NCBI RefSeq assembly: GCF_051020985.1
Contig: NC_135000.1
Location: 22,350,784 to 22,414,783, forward strand
Direction of reading: 5' to 3'
Source of the DNA: Nomia melanderi
Lineage: Eukaryota; Arthropoda; Insecta; Hymenoptera; Halictidae
Length of the DNA: 64,000 bases
In this document: positions 11,761-23,350 of the stretch, in pieces
Numbering within the stretch: position 1 is the first letter of the stretch
Layout of the letters: each line of letters starts with the position of its first letter
The notes under the pieces: model-generated
Databases searched by the model: none
What the model was told of the DNA's origin: nothing
Seen by the model: the letters and a program-made list of their open reading frames with translations, nothing else
Program-made: the position numbers and the translations under genes

Positions 11761-14700
11761 TTTAGGATATAAGTGGCTATATTCTTTGAGAGTATGGAAG
11801 AATAGGGGAACTGAGATTAGTCGTAACCATTGATGTGGTAATCGCAGTGAAGAGTGATAGGACCTCTATCTTGCGGTTTGTTTAATGGTCGCGATGACTT
11901 TACAGGGCCTGGATAAGTTAACTGCTGTATTGCATGAACAACGTAATAGAAAATTGTATGATTGATGCAGTTTTATCTAACACTTACTCTTTCTGTAGCG
12001 AAGATAAAGAGGAAAAATAATTAATTATTCGGTATCACAATTCTTACGTTACATTGTTATCTAACTATTTACCCCAGTGAATACTTGTATTCGATATAAA
12101 TTACAAGTTATAATTGTTCTCTTGTAATTTGAAAGCTCCGGTGACCAGCGATCTCCCTGTTAATGTTCATCGAGTTCAATATCGAATTATTAGGAATCTG
12201 ATTCGATACTATAAAAAACGGGATTTTTGCTGTATGCCCACTGCTAAGTGTTTGGGGACGAGTAAGGGATGGATAGATCGAATCTACGCGATTTGGTTGC
12301 GAGCATAAGCATGTTCTAATTCTAAGGATTTTGTTATGATTCATTTCGAATGTGCATAACCGTAACTAACGAGAAGCCATTCGTAGTCGGTTTAAACCCG
12401 GCACAGTTATTTCGCTGCTTCGCGAAGCTAATACCCGATAATAAAAAGAGAAGTTGCGTACAACCGAATTTATCTACAGCGCCTAACCCAATAGCCGTTA
12501 TACGTTTGTTAAATCACTCCGTTATTTAGTCGCGGACAGTCTTTTTATCCTATCAGCACCCTTTCAAAGGGGAATTGAAATTGTGTAATAACAATAATAA
12601 AGGACAACTCGGTGTTTCCACTCTCGGTAATGACGTTCAATTGTAAGCCGCAATCGCTTTCATTTTTCTCGGTTCTTTTCCACCTGTCTTTTATGAATAT
12701 TGACTTAAAAGTAACGTCCGGCAGGTTCTCGCAAAGACCAAGCTAACCCCGTTGCAGCGTGAAAGCGCAAGATAATTATTGGAATAAAAGTTCCTCGAAC
12801 TTGTTACTAGAAGTATTAAAAAATCTATACGCATACAGTTCGACACTTTTTAATTAACCAGCTAAAGAAACTGAGTATTGACGGTTCTGGTTCTGACACC
12901 CGAGCAATTTATTCTTCAAACAAACTTCCTTAACGAGGAAAACATCATACAATAGCATTATGCATTTGTTATTAGGAGAAAGTCACGCTTGTTCGATTGA
13001 ATCGCGTGCGAAGCCGTTAAAACAATTAAGAAACTCACTACGATAATCGCGTGAGCTTATATTTTCTATACGAAACATGGAAAATTACAAGAAACAATAA
13101 AATAATAATATGAAACACAAATTGCATAATTGCACATCTAATATTACCAAAATACATCAATAACAAACACTAATCAACTAATCACCAATTCTCGCTATTT
13201 CAATCAATCATCCACGATTTTACCTCAGCAATTAAAGATTAATTGCACATCCAGTGCATTCGAGTGCATTCACCGATATCACTCGATTCTAATCTCAGCT
13301 CGCCTCTAAATCAATGCACTCGGTAATTTCTCAACAAATCATCGGCGTATTTTCAATAATTCCAAAAGGAAGGACCCGAGAATGGCCAACTTCGACCAAG
13401 CCGGTAATTCCATTGCCTATTAAACGAAATCCCACGGTATTCACCTGGAATTCACCGTAAGCATGAAACACGCGAACGTCGAGCACGCTTCATCGCGGCG
13501 CGTGGCTCGCCGCGTCGACGGAATTTCCAAAAAATTTCGGCCGCGGGAAAACTTGCAGCTGGGGGGATTTTCTATTCGAGCAAAATTTCTCCGCGCGGGG
13601 AACACGATGCGCCGCGCGCCGTGCTGTTTCGGCGTTTCGTTTTGCGCCGACACGTAGCCAGGCCACTCGACACAGTTCCGCGGTATTTTTATGTAACCAT
13701 TGTTTATGCAATTCCGAAGCGGCGCGGCCGCCGCGCCGCGCAGCTTTAATAGCCAGCGTCGCGTCCGAACGCACCGAGAATCGTTTCGCCACGTCCGGTC
13801 TAATTGCGCATAATAACCGCATTTCGATGTGTCATATGTATAGCTCCGAGCCACCGCACTGCGACTTTCCCGAACGCCGACTTATTTTATTATTTAAACG
13901 TCGCGCGATCGCTGCGGGGGCAGGTCGGACAATTTTTTCGACGAACGACGCCGCCGCCGCGAACACGGCCAGTCGCGTTTTCACGACCGATTAAATATTC
14001 AGGCTGTGTGTTGACACCGGAATCAAATTTGAATGACGCCTGAGCGAACGGTCGAGCTCCACTTCGCGTGAATCGAGTTTTCGTGCGGAGGATACAGGAT
14101 TATGACGGTCGTCTTTGGAGAAGATTGTTCAGAGTAAACGGGAAATCAGCGTTTTAGTGAATTTTTGGATGTTTATCGCAAGTTTCCGCGTGGAAACGTT
14201 TTGAAGAACAATTTCATCCGTTTCTCGAGGTTTTTAGAAGTACTTCATGAATATAATAATCTTTATCTTGTAAGTCGAGACTATAAATCCATCAGAAAAT
14301 TGAAGGAAAACTGTTTCCCCAGTGAGAACATCGACAACAGAACGATGATAATTGAGTTTGTAACGGGAGACTAATAATAAAAAAACAATTTACGAACTCA
14401 ATAAAGCAACGATTCAATAAAGAACCGTCCACCGGAAGGTGAAACAATGAAACACAAATTTGGCTTGGAACAGTACCGAAGTCCATCGTTCGCTTGCCAA
14501 GAAGGTCCACGTACCAAAGATCGATGCATCGAGTGCGTCCAAGTGCGCTACAAACACATGTGATTCCTTCACTTGATACAAACAATAAATTGTAGACTTC
14601 TCTACAGAGTCATCATCGAAAACCATCTAAAACCTAAGAACCGCAAAGGATGAATATAATTCAAAATACAAGCAAGTTCCGGTTATTTAATTAAACCGAA

Positions 14701-15577
14701 AATGTTCGCGGAGAATCTTATTGAATCTCGGTTTCGCCGAACCCGTCTGCAAAAATCATTCTCGTAAGCCAGCGGGATCTAATAACCGCTAATGATTTAT
14801 TCAATTTCCGACACTCGAGCGATCCGCCAAGTAGGTCAACCTCTTTCGCGCTGATCGGCGAACGATCGGCCGAGAGGATCCACGGTTCTCGCGGCGATTT
14901 CGACTCGGGGGGTTCGATTAATTGCGACCGGGGGATTCTCCAATTACGAAGGTTCACCGAAAACCGTTCTCGGATCGCGGCATGGATTCCGGCGTGTTTA
15001 ATAATTTCGCCGGGAGTCCTTCGAGCGCCGTTCCCGGCGAACCGATGCACACCAGTGCGCGCTCTCGATTCCACGGCAGCGGATGCAATTATCCGGCGCG
15101 GCACGGTATCACCGTCGAGCGTCTTGACGTGCAAAAACGCGAAATTGTCACAGCAGGCTGCACGGCGGCGGCGGGTTCACGCCGCGGCCGGGATTATTGC
15201 ACCGCGGCGCAACGTGCAAGTGCGTCTCGTACAGTCAATCAATCGTTATCGCGGCAGCGTCGCTTCCGCCGATCATCTGCGCGAATCTGCGCGCCGAGAC
15301 GGGAACCCTAGCGATTTCACCGGGTGGAACAGTACGCGGAGAAAATAAAATAATATTCGTGGTAGATATTGCGGTAACGAACCTCGAACGCAGATTTCTG
15401 CCTCTGTTTTATACTTGTTGATGTCGAATGATTCGGATTGGAAGAGTTTCTTGTAGAAGGAACAGGGAATATTCGATCGAATGGAACTGGGTGAATGAAG
15501 ACTGTCTAACTGATGATATTCAGATAGTGCTGAAATTGTAACTAACAGTGTGTCTTGTAATTTAGGTGTGCTGTGTT
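11761..15577. other. long non-coding stretch
   Basis: AT-rich at 11740-13440, CpG-rich at 13440-15350, AT-rich again after that. Frames in the CpG-rich part are open on both strands at once (13441-13854 and 13490-13822 on minus, 14718-15134 on minus, 14922-15311 on plus) and carry no domain. I see nothing more. Confidence 0.5.
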
Positions 15578-15777
15578 TTAACTCTTTGCACTCGAGGATA
15601 TTTTTCTCAACAAATATTCATTACTTTTTGATGAAATATCAATGATATTTTTTTCAACTAACATAATATCTTGCGTAAATTAAGGAATAGAACTATTTTA
15701 TTTGGATGTTCCATGTATTAATACATTATATAAAATTTAATGTTTAATTTTTGCGGCCCTCGAGCGCAAATGGTTAA
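15578..15777 (+). mobile_element. group A TTAA MITE, intact ends
   Basis: A 200-bp element with TTAA at both ends. The left end is TTAACTCTTTGCACTCGAGG and the right end read inward is TTAACCATTTGCGCTCGAGG, a 20-bp inverted repeat with three differences. The interior carries TTTTTGATGAAAT, ACTAACATAATATC and AAATTAAGGAATAGAACTATTTTATTT, matching in order the copies at 6043 and 47272. It is the cleanest member of the group and shows the family boundary. Non-coding; its transposase would have to be supplied by an autonomous piggyBac-like element elsewhere. Confidence 0.75.
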
Positions 15778-16708
15778 GGTTGTTCCTGCTTGATTGATTT
15801 AGTCGAGAGTTTTAAAAAAGGAGAAAAGAAACATGTCTATCTTGTTAACTGAAAATTGATATATTTATTTTCTGATGCACTGTAGGTTGTCAGTGTAGAG
15901 TATTTCCGGATTAATGAGAATACTTTTGAGCGGAATTGTGTATCTGTATCTAATATTTTGTACTTGTTGCTCTCACTCGGATGACTCTGCCAAGAGTAAA
16001 GAGTTCCGGAGGGATGAAGGATATCGATTATACAAAATGAAGAACGTTATTTCTGTTTTCCGCTGGGCACGAGGACACTCGGATACTTCGGATCATAAAT
16101 AGAACATATTCGAGTTTACTGGTAACATTTTTAACTCGCTAAACAGGGAGAATCATTGTGACACCAACTTCACGTGGTTTTCACTTAAAGTTCGTCACAT
16201 CGAATTTGCATTTTATCTCGCAGCACTGCATTTTCTATATACGACCAACTCATGCTCGTGCTCTCTGACACATCGTTTAGCTATGATATGACCGGGAAAA
16301 GGCATTTCTTGGTCAAACGAACTACTTATGAAACATTTGCAAATCTCGACATTTGCGTAGCAGTTTCAATATACATCTATGTCAGAAATATTCGTAACAG
16401 CTCAGTCCCTTCACCATTAGCGCATTTATATATCGCAGCCGTTCAACGAACGCTCTACGTGGAATCAGAGTAGACATACCGAAACATTTGAACAATTAAC
16501 AATTAATAACTGAATTAATTTCAAAAAAACCAGATCTTCAAAGCTTATCTTTATTCTCCAAAACACGTAGCACGCTGATAGCTACAATCACAAACCCCCA
16601 TTGAATCCTCATTTATCCCCAGTCCTACAATCAAATCAGCCTCCATTATACCAAGAAACCTAAACACCCCACCAAAGATCCCCCGGAAACATTCTCAAAA
16701 TCAACAGC
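15778..16708. other. AT-rich stretch, no gene
   Basis: Short frames at 15914-16102 and 16252-16473 have no recognisable product and AT-rich codons like their surroundings. No repeat recognised. Confidence 0.55.
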
Positions 16709-16937
16709 TCCGAAATAACCGAAAAACCTCGTGCAACGCTCTAGGTGCTTTCATTCGCGCGTCGGAAGATCGCAGGGAATTATCGTCGGCCGAGCTTGAT
16801 GCATTATCGATGCACTGTCCAGATGCAGTGGCAGCAGCAGCGGCGGCGGCGGCGGCGGCGGCGTCAGCGGAGGTCAAAGAACCCGAGGACACGTTTTCCG
16901 TCGCCGCGGGTCCAGTGACGTGCGACGACGAGTTCCA
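16709..16937 (+). CDS. possible coding exon with Ala tract
   Basis: I do not recognise a family. On the plus strand the frame is open from an AG at 16707-16708, through ATG at 16810, across an 11-residue alanine run, into EVKEPEDTFSVAAGPVTCDD, and reaches a donor-like CAG|GTGCGC at 16937/16938. In the 23 codons before the donor, GC at codon positions 1, 2 and 3 is about 70, 39 and 78 per cent, the order expected of coding DNA in a GC-rich gene and not explained by a simple repeat. Against it: the acceptor lacks a pyrimidine tract, the opposite strand is open too (16701-17015), no domain is visible, and the alanine run is a GCG/GCA repeat. It may be a first exon starting at 16810 or mere CpG-rich DNA. 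Confidence 0.22.
16831..16863. repeat. (GCA/GCG)n trinucleotide repeat
   Basis: GCA units followed by GGC units, encoding the alanine run of the possible exon in one frame. Confidence 0.85.
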
Positions 16938-17030
16938 GGTGCGCAGACGACAAGGGACGCCGGTAGACGAGGCGACGGTGACTGGGACAGGGGGAGAGAT
17001 CGTGAATATTCGCATCGCGAGAGATATCAG

Positions 17031-17062
17031 CGCGGCGCGGCGCGGCGCGGCGCGGCGCGGCG
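17031..17062. repeat. (CGCGG)n pentamer tract
   Basis: Six full tandem CGCGG units. The same pentamer recurs in tandem at 42255-42276. Confidence 0.9.
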
Positions 17063-17488
17063 GTCCGCGTTCGCCTTCTCGCTTGCTTGCTCGCTAGCTG
17101 GCTGCCTCTGTCAAGCTGCCACTCGCGTCGGGACGAGGAAAAACTATTTTCACGCTGCCTCCCAGGAGGATCGATACGCGAGCGGCAGCTCCTTCGCTCC
17201 TCGCTCGTCTCCCGCCTGCCGCTATATTTTTAATTCGTTCCACTAATTTGTCGCTCCCGACGCTCCCGGCGCTCCCGAAACGAACAACCACCGAGAGACT
17301 CCGCGAATGCCCTCCTCCTGCCCCTTCGCCGGCGTTTCCTCGTTTACTCGCTGCGAGGCCGGCGTTCCCGCGGCGAAAACACGGACGGTCGCGGAAATAC
17401 CGCGAATAAATTAGCGAGTTCGACCGTTTCGATCTTCTCCCGGCACGATTGCGTCAGAACTCATTCGCTGGCGGGCGGAGCTCTAACA

Positions 17489-17524
<36 letters not shown>

Positions 17525-17525
17525 C
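17489..17525. repeat. (CT)n microsatellite
   Basis: Nearly perfect CT tract with one extra T, continuing imperfectly to about 17533. Confidence 0.9.
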
Positions 17526-18015
17526 CCTCTCGTCGAAGAGGAATAGCCAGAAACGAGAATCGATGGACCGGACGCGACGGGGGAGAGATTCTCGGCCGCG
17601 AGCGGAAAGTTTATTCTACGCGGCGATCTCGATATCCGCGTCCAGCGGCTGGAATTATCGCGTCGATGTCGCTGCTCCGCGCTAATGCCCTGATTTCGGC
17701 TGCTGACTACCTGTCATCCGTGGATGCGGATCCCGGGATCCTACGTGAGATATTTTGAGGCTTGCTTTCGTTTTAGGCGCGATTTGTTTGAAGGCTTAAT
17801 GTAGTGGCTGTAATTGTTCTTTCTTAATGCATCTTGCTCCCGCTTCGGATTGGATCGTAATGTAATTAGCAACGCGAACGAAGTTCCTCGATCATTCATC
17901 GCGAGGTAGCTTCAGATTCACGTCACACTTTTGGAAAGCAATTTATTCGGTAACTTCCGACAAAAGCATCTCTACGATTTCAATACCGGAAGCTATCTCC
18001 GCTGCGATTCCAACG

Positions 18016-18238
18016 TTAACTCTTTGCACTCGAGGAAGCGACTCTCACTTGGTTCGATGCGGCGAGATTAAACTTTGGTATTCACTACAGTAAACTTCGC
18101 GAACGTATCGATACAGCAGATATCACGATAGTTCCTTGCTTCGTGTCACAACCCCTTTACATCGGTAGCGAAGTCTCATCAACGTTTCATTAACAGATGG
18201 TAAATATTTACAACAAGCTTCGAAGTGCAAAGAGTTAA
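18016..18238. mobile_element. group A TTAA MITE, GC-richer copy
   Basis: Left end TTAACTCTTTGCACTCGAGG; the right end read inward is TTAACTCTTTGCACTTCGA, nearly perfect inverted repeats inside TTAA sites. The interior is diverged. On the minus strand an AAGTTTAAT block followed by AACCAAGTGAGAGTC resembles the AAGTTTAAT then AATCAAGTGG order of the 47272 copy. Non-coding. It sits at the edge of a CpG-rich block. Confidence 0.7.
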
Positions 18239-18735
18239 TACGTTCGGAACGTATCGATCCCTCGTCCGCGAGTAGACACCGAAGAACGCGATCCACTTCG
18301 TTCATCGGAAAAGAAGGCCATCCGATAAAAATCCCCGAGTCCCCGTCGAAACTCCCGTGAACGAACGATTCCTCGCTCTCCTTCCTCCCGAACGCAGGAT
18401 CGAGCCGCGAGAGATCGCGAAACGAGCCGGTCGCGTTCGCGAAGGAATCAAGCCCCAGCGAAAAAGAAGAAACGGCGCTCGGTCGGTCGCTCGCTCGCTC
18501 GCATGTACGCTTGTCGTATCGCGAAACGAGCGGGGCCGGTCGCTCGGTGGTGAACGAGTGCATTCCCCTTTGGAAATCGCGAGGCCTGGTGGGCACTAAA
18601 AGTGCTCGAGCACGGCCCTGCGTCCTCCCGTCTCCTCTCCGTCTCTCCCGCTTCCTCCTGCGTCTCTTTCGCGCTCGTTTTCTCGGGCAACGGTTAGCTT
18701 AGCGTACCGGTTGCCAGTGAGCAAAAGCGGCCCGG

Positions 18736-18742
18736 TATAAAG
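18736..18742 (+). promoter_or_regulatory. TATA-like site
   Basis: TATAAAG in GC-rich surroundings (GGTATAAAGAC), followed about 30 bp on by AACGAACGAACC with no clear TCAGT initiator. The plus-strand sequence downstream is CpG-rich, then pyrimidine-rich. Low confidence: TATAAA occurs often by chance. Confidence 0.2.
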
Positions 18743-19012
18743 ACTCCTCTCCCCGGCAGAAAACGAACGAACCCGCCGCGGTTAATCGTGCGCTCGCCCT
18801 CCGCGCGCGCAACACACGCGGAGAGATCGCTGGATGGCGGAGAGACGGAGAGGGAGAGAGCGTATAGACGCGACGCGCCGTTTATACGCGTCGTGCGTGT
18901 CCGCTTCGAATCTCCGTTCGAAGGTTCGAAGCCCGTCGTGTTCACCCGATGCTTCTTCTCCTCTCGTTTCGTCTTGACCCTTCTATCTTTTTCGTTCTAT
19001 CTTCTCCATTCT

Positions 19013-19058
19013 CCCCCCCCCCCCCCTCTCTCTCTCCCTGTTCTCGGCTCTTTCTCTC
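19013..19058. repeat. poly-C run with CT tract
   Basis: Fourteen consecutive C residues at 19013-19026, then CT-rich units. Long C runs are uncommon in insect DNA and are prone to sequencing error. Confidence 0.85.
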
Positions 19059-19330
19059 TCTCTACGAAAGCATCTTTCACTCGTTTCGCTTCTCGTACGT
19101 TCCCCTCTCTCCGCTTTCTTGCCTTTTATTCACTTTTTTCCCTCGTTCCACCTTATCCTCTCGCGCGAGCCTTCGCTCGCCTCTCCTCTTCCTACGGTTT
19201 CTTCTTATCTCGCTTCTTGTTCTTGTTTCGCCTTTATTCTCTCTCGGAAGAGACCGTACAGTAGGTTCTTTTGTTAATGATCTACGCGTCGATCGAGTTT
19301 GTTTCTGAGCTTCTTGCTTTTCGGTTCGTG

Positions 19331-22300
19331 CTTTCATTGGTGGATTGTTTTCGGAAGATGTATGCTGTTGTTTTCGATCGAGGATCTAAGATTTCAGACT
19401 ACGCTCAGCTTTTTTTATCATTGAAAAGAGAAACGTGCTTTTAGAAAACTACTTTCATAGATTTATTTAATTATTCCGTTCCCCATATATTATTCTTTTC
19501 CTTATATTTCCTTTCAATCTCACTCCAATCAATTTTTCCTTTAACATCTATTTTCCTTTTCTCGCAGTACCGCCTATCCACCTTCCTCTTCTTTCATTTT
19601 CCCCCTCCCCTTTCTCCTCGGTAAACGCAATATCGCTTAGGTAAAAATTTCGGATTGCAAGCGATAAACATAATATCACGGAGCTATCCCTTAAGGGGTT
19701 AATTCGAATCCAATCGCCGCGGCGTTAGGCGGCGCCTGCCAGTCGCGTCTATTATGGACAGCGACGTTCGACGATGCTCGCTCGATCTTCCTCGCAGAGT
19801 TAAGTTAACGCGAGCCGGCGCGCGCGACGAATAAAATTAAACCGCTTACTCAGCGAGCGATCGTCGTGACGCCGGAACCGCGGCCGTTTTGTGCATTGAC
19901 ACCTATTAGGCGGCCGAGAGTTATGGCCTCCGCTTTCTCGCGTTATATCGCTGGAATTCTCGCGGAAGAAAGATGGCCGCTGGGCGGCGAGTCCGGTTCC
20001 TTTCCACTGAACACTTCCTTCGGGATTACTGGACTTCGTTACGAGACAGGCTCCGGTTTTATCAGTTAATTCAGCCGGACATCGCCGGTCGTACATTTTG
20101 GTCGCGATCGTGCTAGCTGGAATCTCTCTGATTCGAGTTTATTACGCCCCAGCTATTTTTCATGATCTCCCGGAGTTTCGGTTGTTATTGGCAAACTTAA
20201 TAAATTGGATTCTTTGGCTATAAATCGACATCTTTACGAACACGCTTCGATTAGCTTTTTCTTCGGACTTATTCGTCTGAACTGCCAGCGGTCCGATTAA
20301 ATGAAATAATCGGTGTTAGATCATCAATGGTCAAGGAGATATTTTTGTCAGTTTCCTTCTGATTACGCTTCGCTGCATTGCGATCAGAAGTGTCACTTTG
20401 CATTCTAAAAGCTGAATATCTCAGTTTCCAAGGAGAAACGACTCTAACTGCACAAAGTTCACAGCTGAATTACAATTTTAAAGGTATCGAGATACAATGC
20501 TTTAACATTGACTTTCAGCTCGACAAATCAGTCCACCTGCTGCGTCCGGAATAAGGCTTAACATTCTTAGCGTCGAGTTGCAGATAGGAACGAGAACAAT
20601 TCGGCGTTAAGAATCGGAGAAGTCGGATAATAAAGAGCCGCAGGATTCCACCGAAGTAACACGAACGGCCGAAATATTCTCGTTCGTCCCGAGATATTCG
20701 CGTTCGCGCGGGCTGGCTATGAACGCGGCCTAATCCCCGCGAGTCTGGTACGCGTGTGCAAGAAACAGCGAGCCGATATCTCTCGGCCGGCGAGCCAAGC
20801 CCAGCGGCCAAGGTGCGTCACGCTCGGAAATATGCGTGCCTTCCGCCTCACCCTTAGATGCCGCGCGCGCGAGCCAATTCGAAGCGAAGGCACACACGGA
20901 CGCGCGTTCCCGGCCGTCGCGTCGCCGGACCACGAATTAAGGATCGGAGGATGGAACGCGCGAGCCAGCTCGAACGGCTCCGACGAATCGTCGCGGCCAA
21001 CCGGTCCCTTATCGTCGGTGCAGCATCGTTTATCGCGTCTTATCGCGTTTTAACGCTACAACTACCGACCAGTCGAATCGATTAGTCCTTTTTTCCTTCT
21101 TCCTCTCTTCCTTTAGCGGGAACTATGAAGCTGCATTTATTGAGATTTTAATTGACTTGTATTTCAGCTAGCGCGTTACTGCATCGATTCGTTTAATGAC
21201 GCGCAATTGGCGAAAGCTTGTATAATTACCGCGCTTCGGACGGGACGAGCGGATGACTGGATCGCGAGCTCCGACTGCGTCACCGTGCACTCGCGACACG
21301 AAGGAAAATATTGTCGGATACTTTCGGTCATTCTTTTTATTGCCGATGAGAAAGTTGTTTCGAGCGAGTTTCCCTGGGTTATTTAATTTTTCGGGTTTTC
21401 TACTCGTTAATGCGGCGTCTCGGTTTCATCGTGTTTGCGATATGACGTAATTGTACAATCGAGTGCTCGATTTTCTTTGGTTCAAGTGAGTGTCTTTTTA
21501 AGTAGATTACGAGACTCTTCAATTATTATGTTAATGCATCTTTCCGGTACACGAGAGATACGGTTTTTAAATATTTCTGAATGCTGCTTTTCCTCTGGGA
21601 AATTTTTATAGATTCGTCAATGTTCCGAAGTTAGAAACTGCAACGCTAGGGCCTCTTAAATTTAGTTGCATACGATAAAATACTTTTATGGGGTCATAGC
21701 GTGTACCGCGTTCGGTATTTCTAAAACGAGAGTGCTCACAATGGAAACTCTCATTCACCCGGCGAACAACTGCTATAGACCGCGATCTCTCCGGTTGATC
21801 GAACAGTTTCCCTCAGATTAATTCATGAAAATGACCAATCAACCGGCCAACGTGGGATACGTGCGCCGCGCGCAGGTACATACGGCCGTAGCATTGCGTA
21901 AAAGCGAACTACTACGCGAAAGAGGAGTATTACGTGTCCCGATGATAACGCAACCTGCACATGACACGTACCTCTACATATCGCATCAGCACTGCGCTAA
22001 TCCCTATTCTTAGACTGTGTCGATTTTTCAGATTCAAGAGACACAGACGCGACATGACTCAATTTTTAGAACTCGACACCTTTCTTGCGGATTCGCATCC
22101 TCGTTTCCTGTTTGTCCTCGATTTCGCATCTATCGTTCAACGTTTTACTAATCCCATGAATACTACATTAAACCCGATATCTACTAACATTCCTCAATTA
22201 TTATCTACTTCGCTACTCGAATATCTCCATTCTCCCGTACGCATTAAATCGTTTGAAATCGAAAGATTCCTATCACTACGTCACTCTACACTTAATTTCT

Positions 22301-22555
22301 AAATACTTTCTATACTTCCCACATATAATTCTTCTAACCCATCATCAACAATTCCCAATAAATCCTCCTATAGATCGAATAGATCCACCGCAAAAGAGCA
22401 ACCCGAAAATCCATGACCCAATTACATCCCCCAACGCAACCATCGTTCCACAACTAAAACCCCGCAGACCGCAAAAGATCAACGCTAATCATCTCGAAGC
22501 TCCACAAAGCAATCCAAAAAGCTCGGTTCACCTTCTAAATCCCCCCGAAGTGTTC
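19331..22555. other. non-coding, alternating composition
   Basis: AT-rich at 19330-19680, CpG-rich at 19690-20130 and 20500-21100, AT-rich after that. No gene supported. A YY1/Pho-like site lies at 19970-19980. The 21960-22300 frame on plus has AT-rich codons and no domain. Confidence 0.5.
19970..19980 (-). promoter_or_regulatory. YY1/Pho-like site
   Basis: AAGATGGCCGC, reverse complement of GCGGCCATCTT, a full match to the YY1/Pho core and flanks. Function inferred. Confidence 0.3.
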
Positions 22556-23350
22556 TAACCTCCTTCCCACCGCCCTGAATCCCGTCGCGAAACCAAACGC
22601 GAAATTTTCCAGGAAGAGGCTCGCGTGACGCGAGAGTCGCGGCGTGACAGGGGCGCCGAATAAATGTTACCCAATGGAGCCTGATCGATCTTTTCTTCGC
22701 CGCTACCCCGTCCTCCCACCCCCCCCGGTATCTCTGCGTCACCGCCTCTCCCTCCCGAACCCCCTGTAATTCGTATTCCACGACAGTTGTATCTCCGGAT
22801 CGCCTCCAGCTCCAGCTCTCCAGCGTTCACGTACAGAGCCTGTGTATTTGCCGGCACGTCGGATAGTTAGTCGATGATGTCGGACGACTAATGCGCCGTA
22901 GGAAGAGTATCGACGTATCCTGCCGCGCGCCTCGCGTCTCGCGCCCGTGCAGCCCCCTTTTGCACGTGTTCCTACCCCCTCCGCCGCCCTCCTCGCAATT
23001 TTAGAACCGGCGGATGCTGCCGCGCGTTACCCGTGTCGCGCGCTACGGCCGTTCTCGTTGCATCTGTATCGAGATCGACGATGAGACTGCGACGGAGGGG
23101 CAAGAAGGGGTGGAGGATGGCTCGGGTGGCTCGCGGGGCGGAGGGACGCCGCGGGACGGAGGGAAGCGGGCTTTGTTTCAGCCGCATCGTTCACGAGACG
23201 GGTTTCACGATACATCCTCTCTCTGCGAAACAGCAGATTATATAGGTTCCCTGGCTCGGGGGTGGACAGGAGGCGGGCGGGGGAGGAAGGGGGGACGGTG
23301 GAGAGTTGGATTTTCGATGGAACCGAGGATCTCTTTGAGATTGATTAACT
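22556..23350. other. CpG-rich block, no gene shown
   Basis: Overlapping open frames on both strands, Arg/Gly-rich. The minus-strand frame at 22555-22857 looks somewhat protein-like (LYVNAGELELEAIRRYN) but begins at GTG and lacks a good acceptor. Confidence 0.45.

Larger units (their letters stand above)
16938..18015. other. CpG-rich block, then mixed DNA
   Basis: Holds the CGCGG pentamer and CT tracts listed separately. A 14-bp perfect palindrome GGATCCCGGGATCC lies at 17728-17741. No gene is supported. Confidence 0.5.
18239..19330. other. CpG-rich block with promoter-like part
   Basis: GC-rich DNA with a TATA-like site at 18736 and a long pyrimidine-rich tract downstream (about 18945-19240). 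Frames open on both strands are low-complexity (Ser/Phe/Leu or Arg/Glu). A promoter followed by a pyrimidine-rich 5' untranslated region is a reasonable but unproven reading. Confidence 0.35.

Noticed and set aside
22555..22857. Minus-strand frame with LYVNAGELELEAIRRYN
   Set aside because: Begins at GTG, lacks a good acceptor, and turns Gly/Arg-rich; the GC difference between codon positions is weak.
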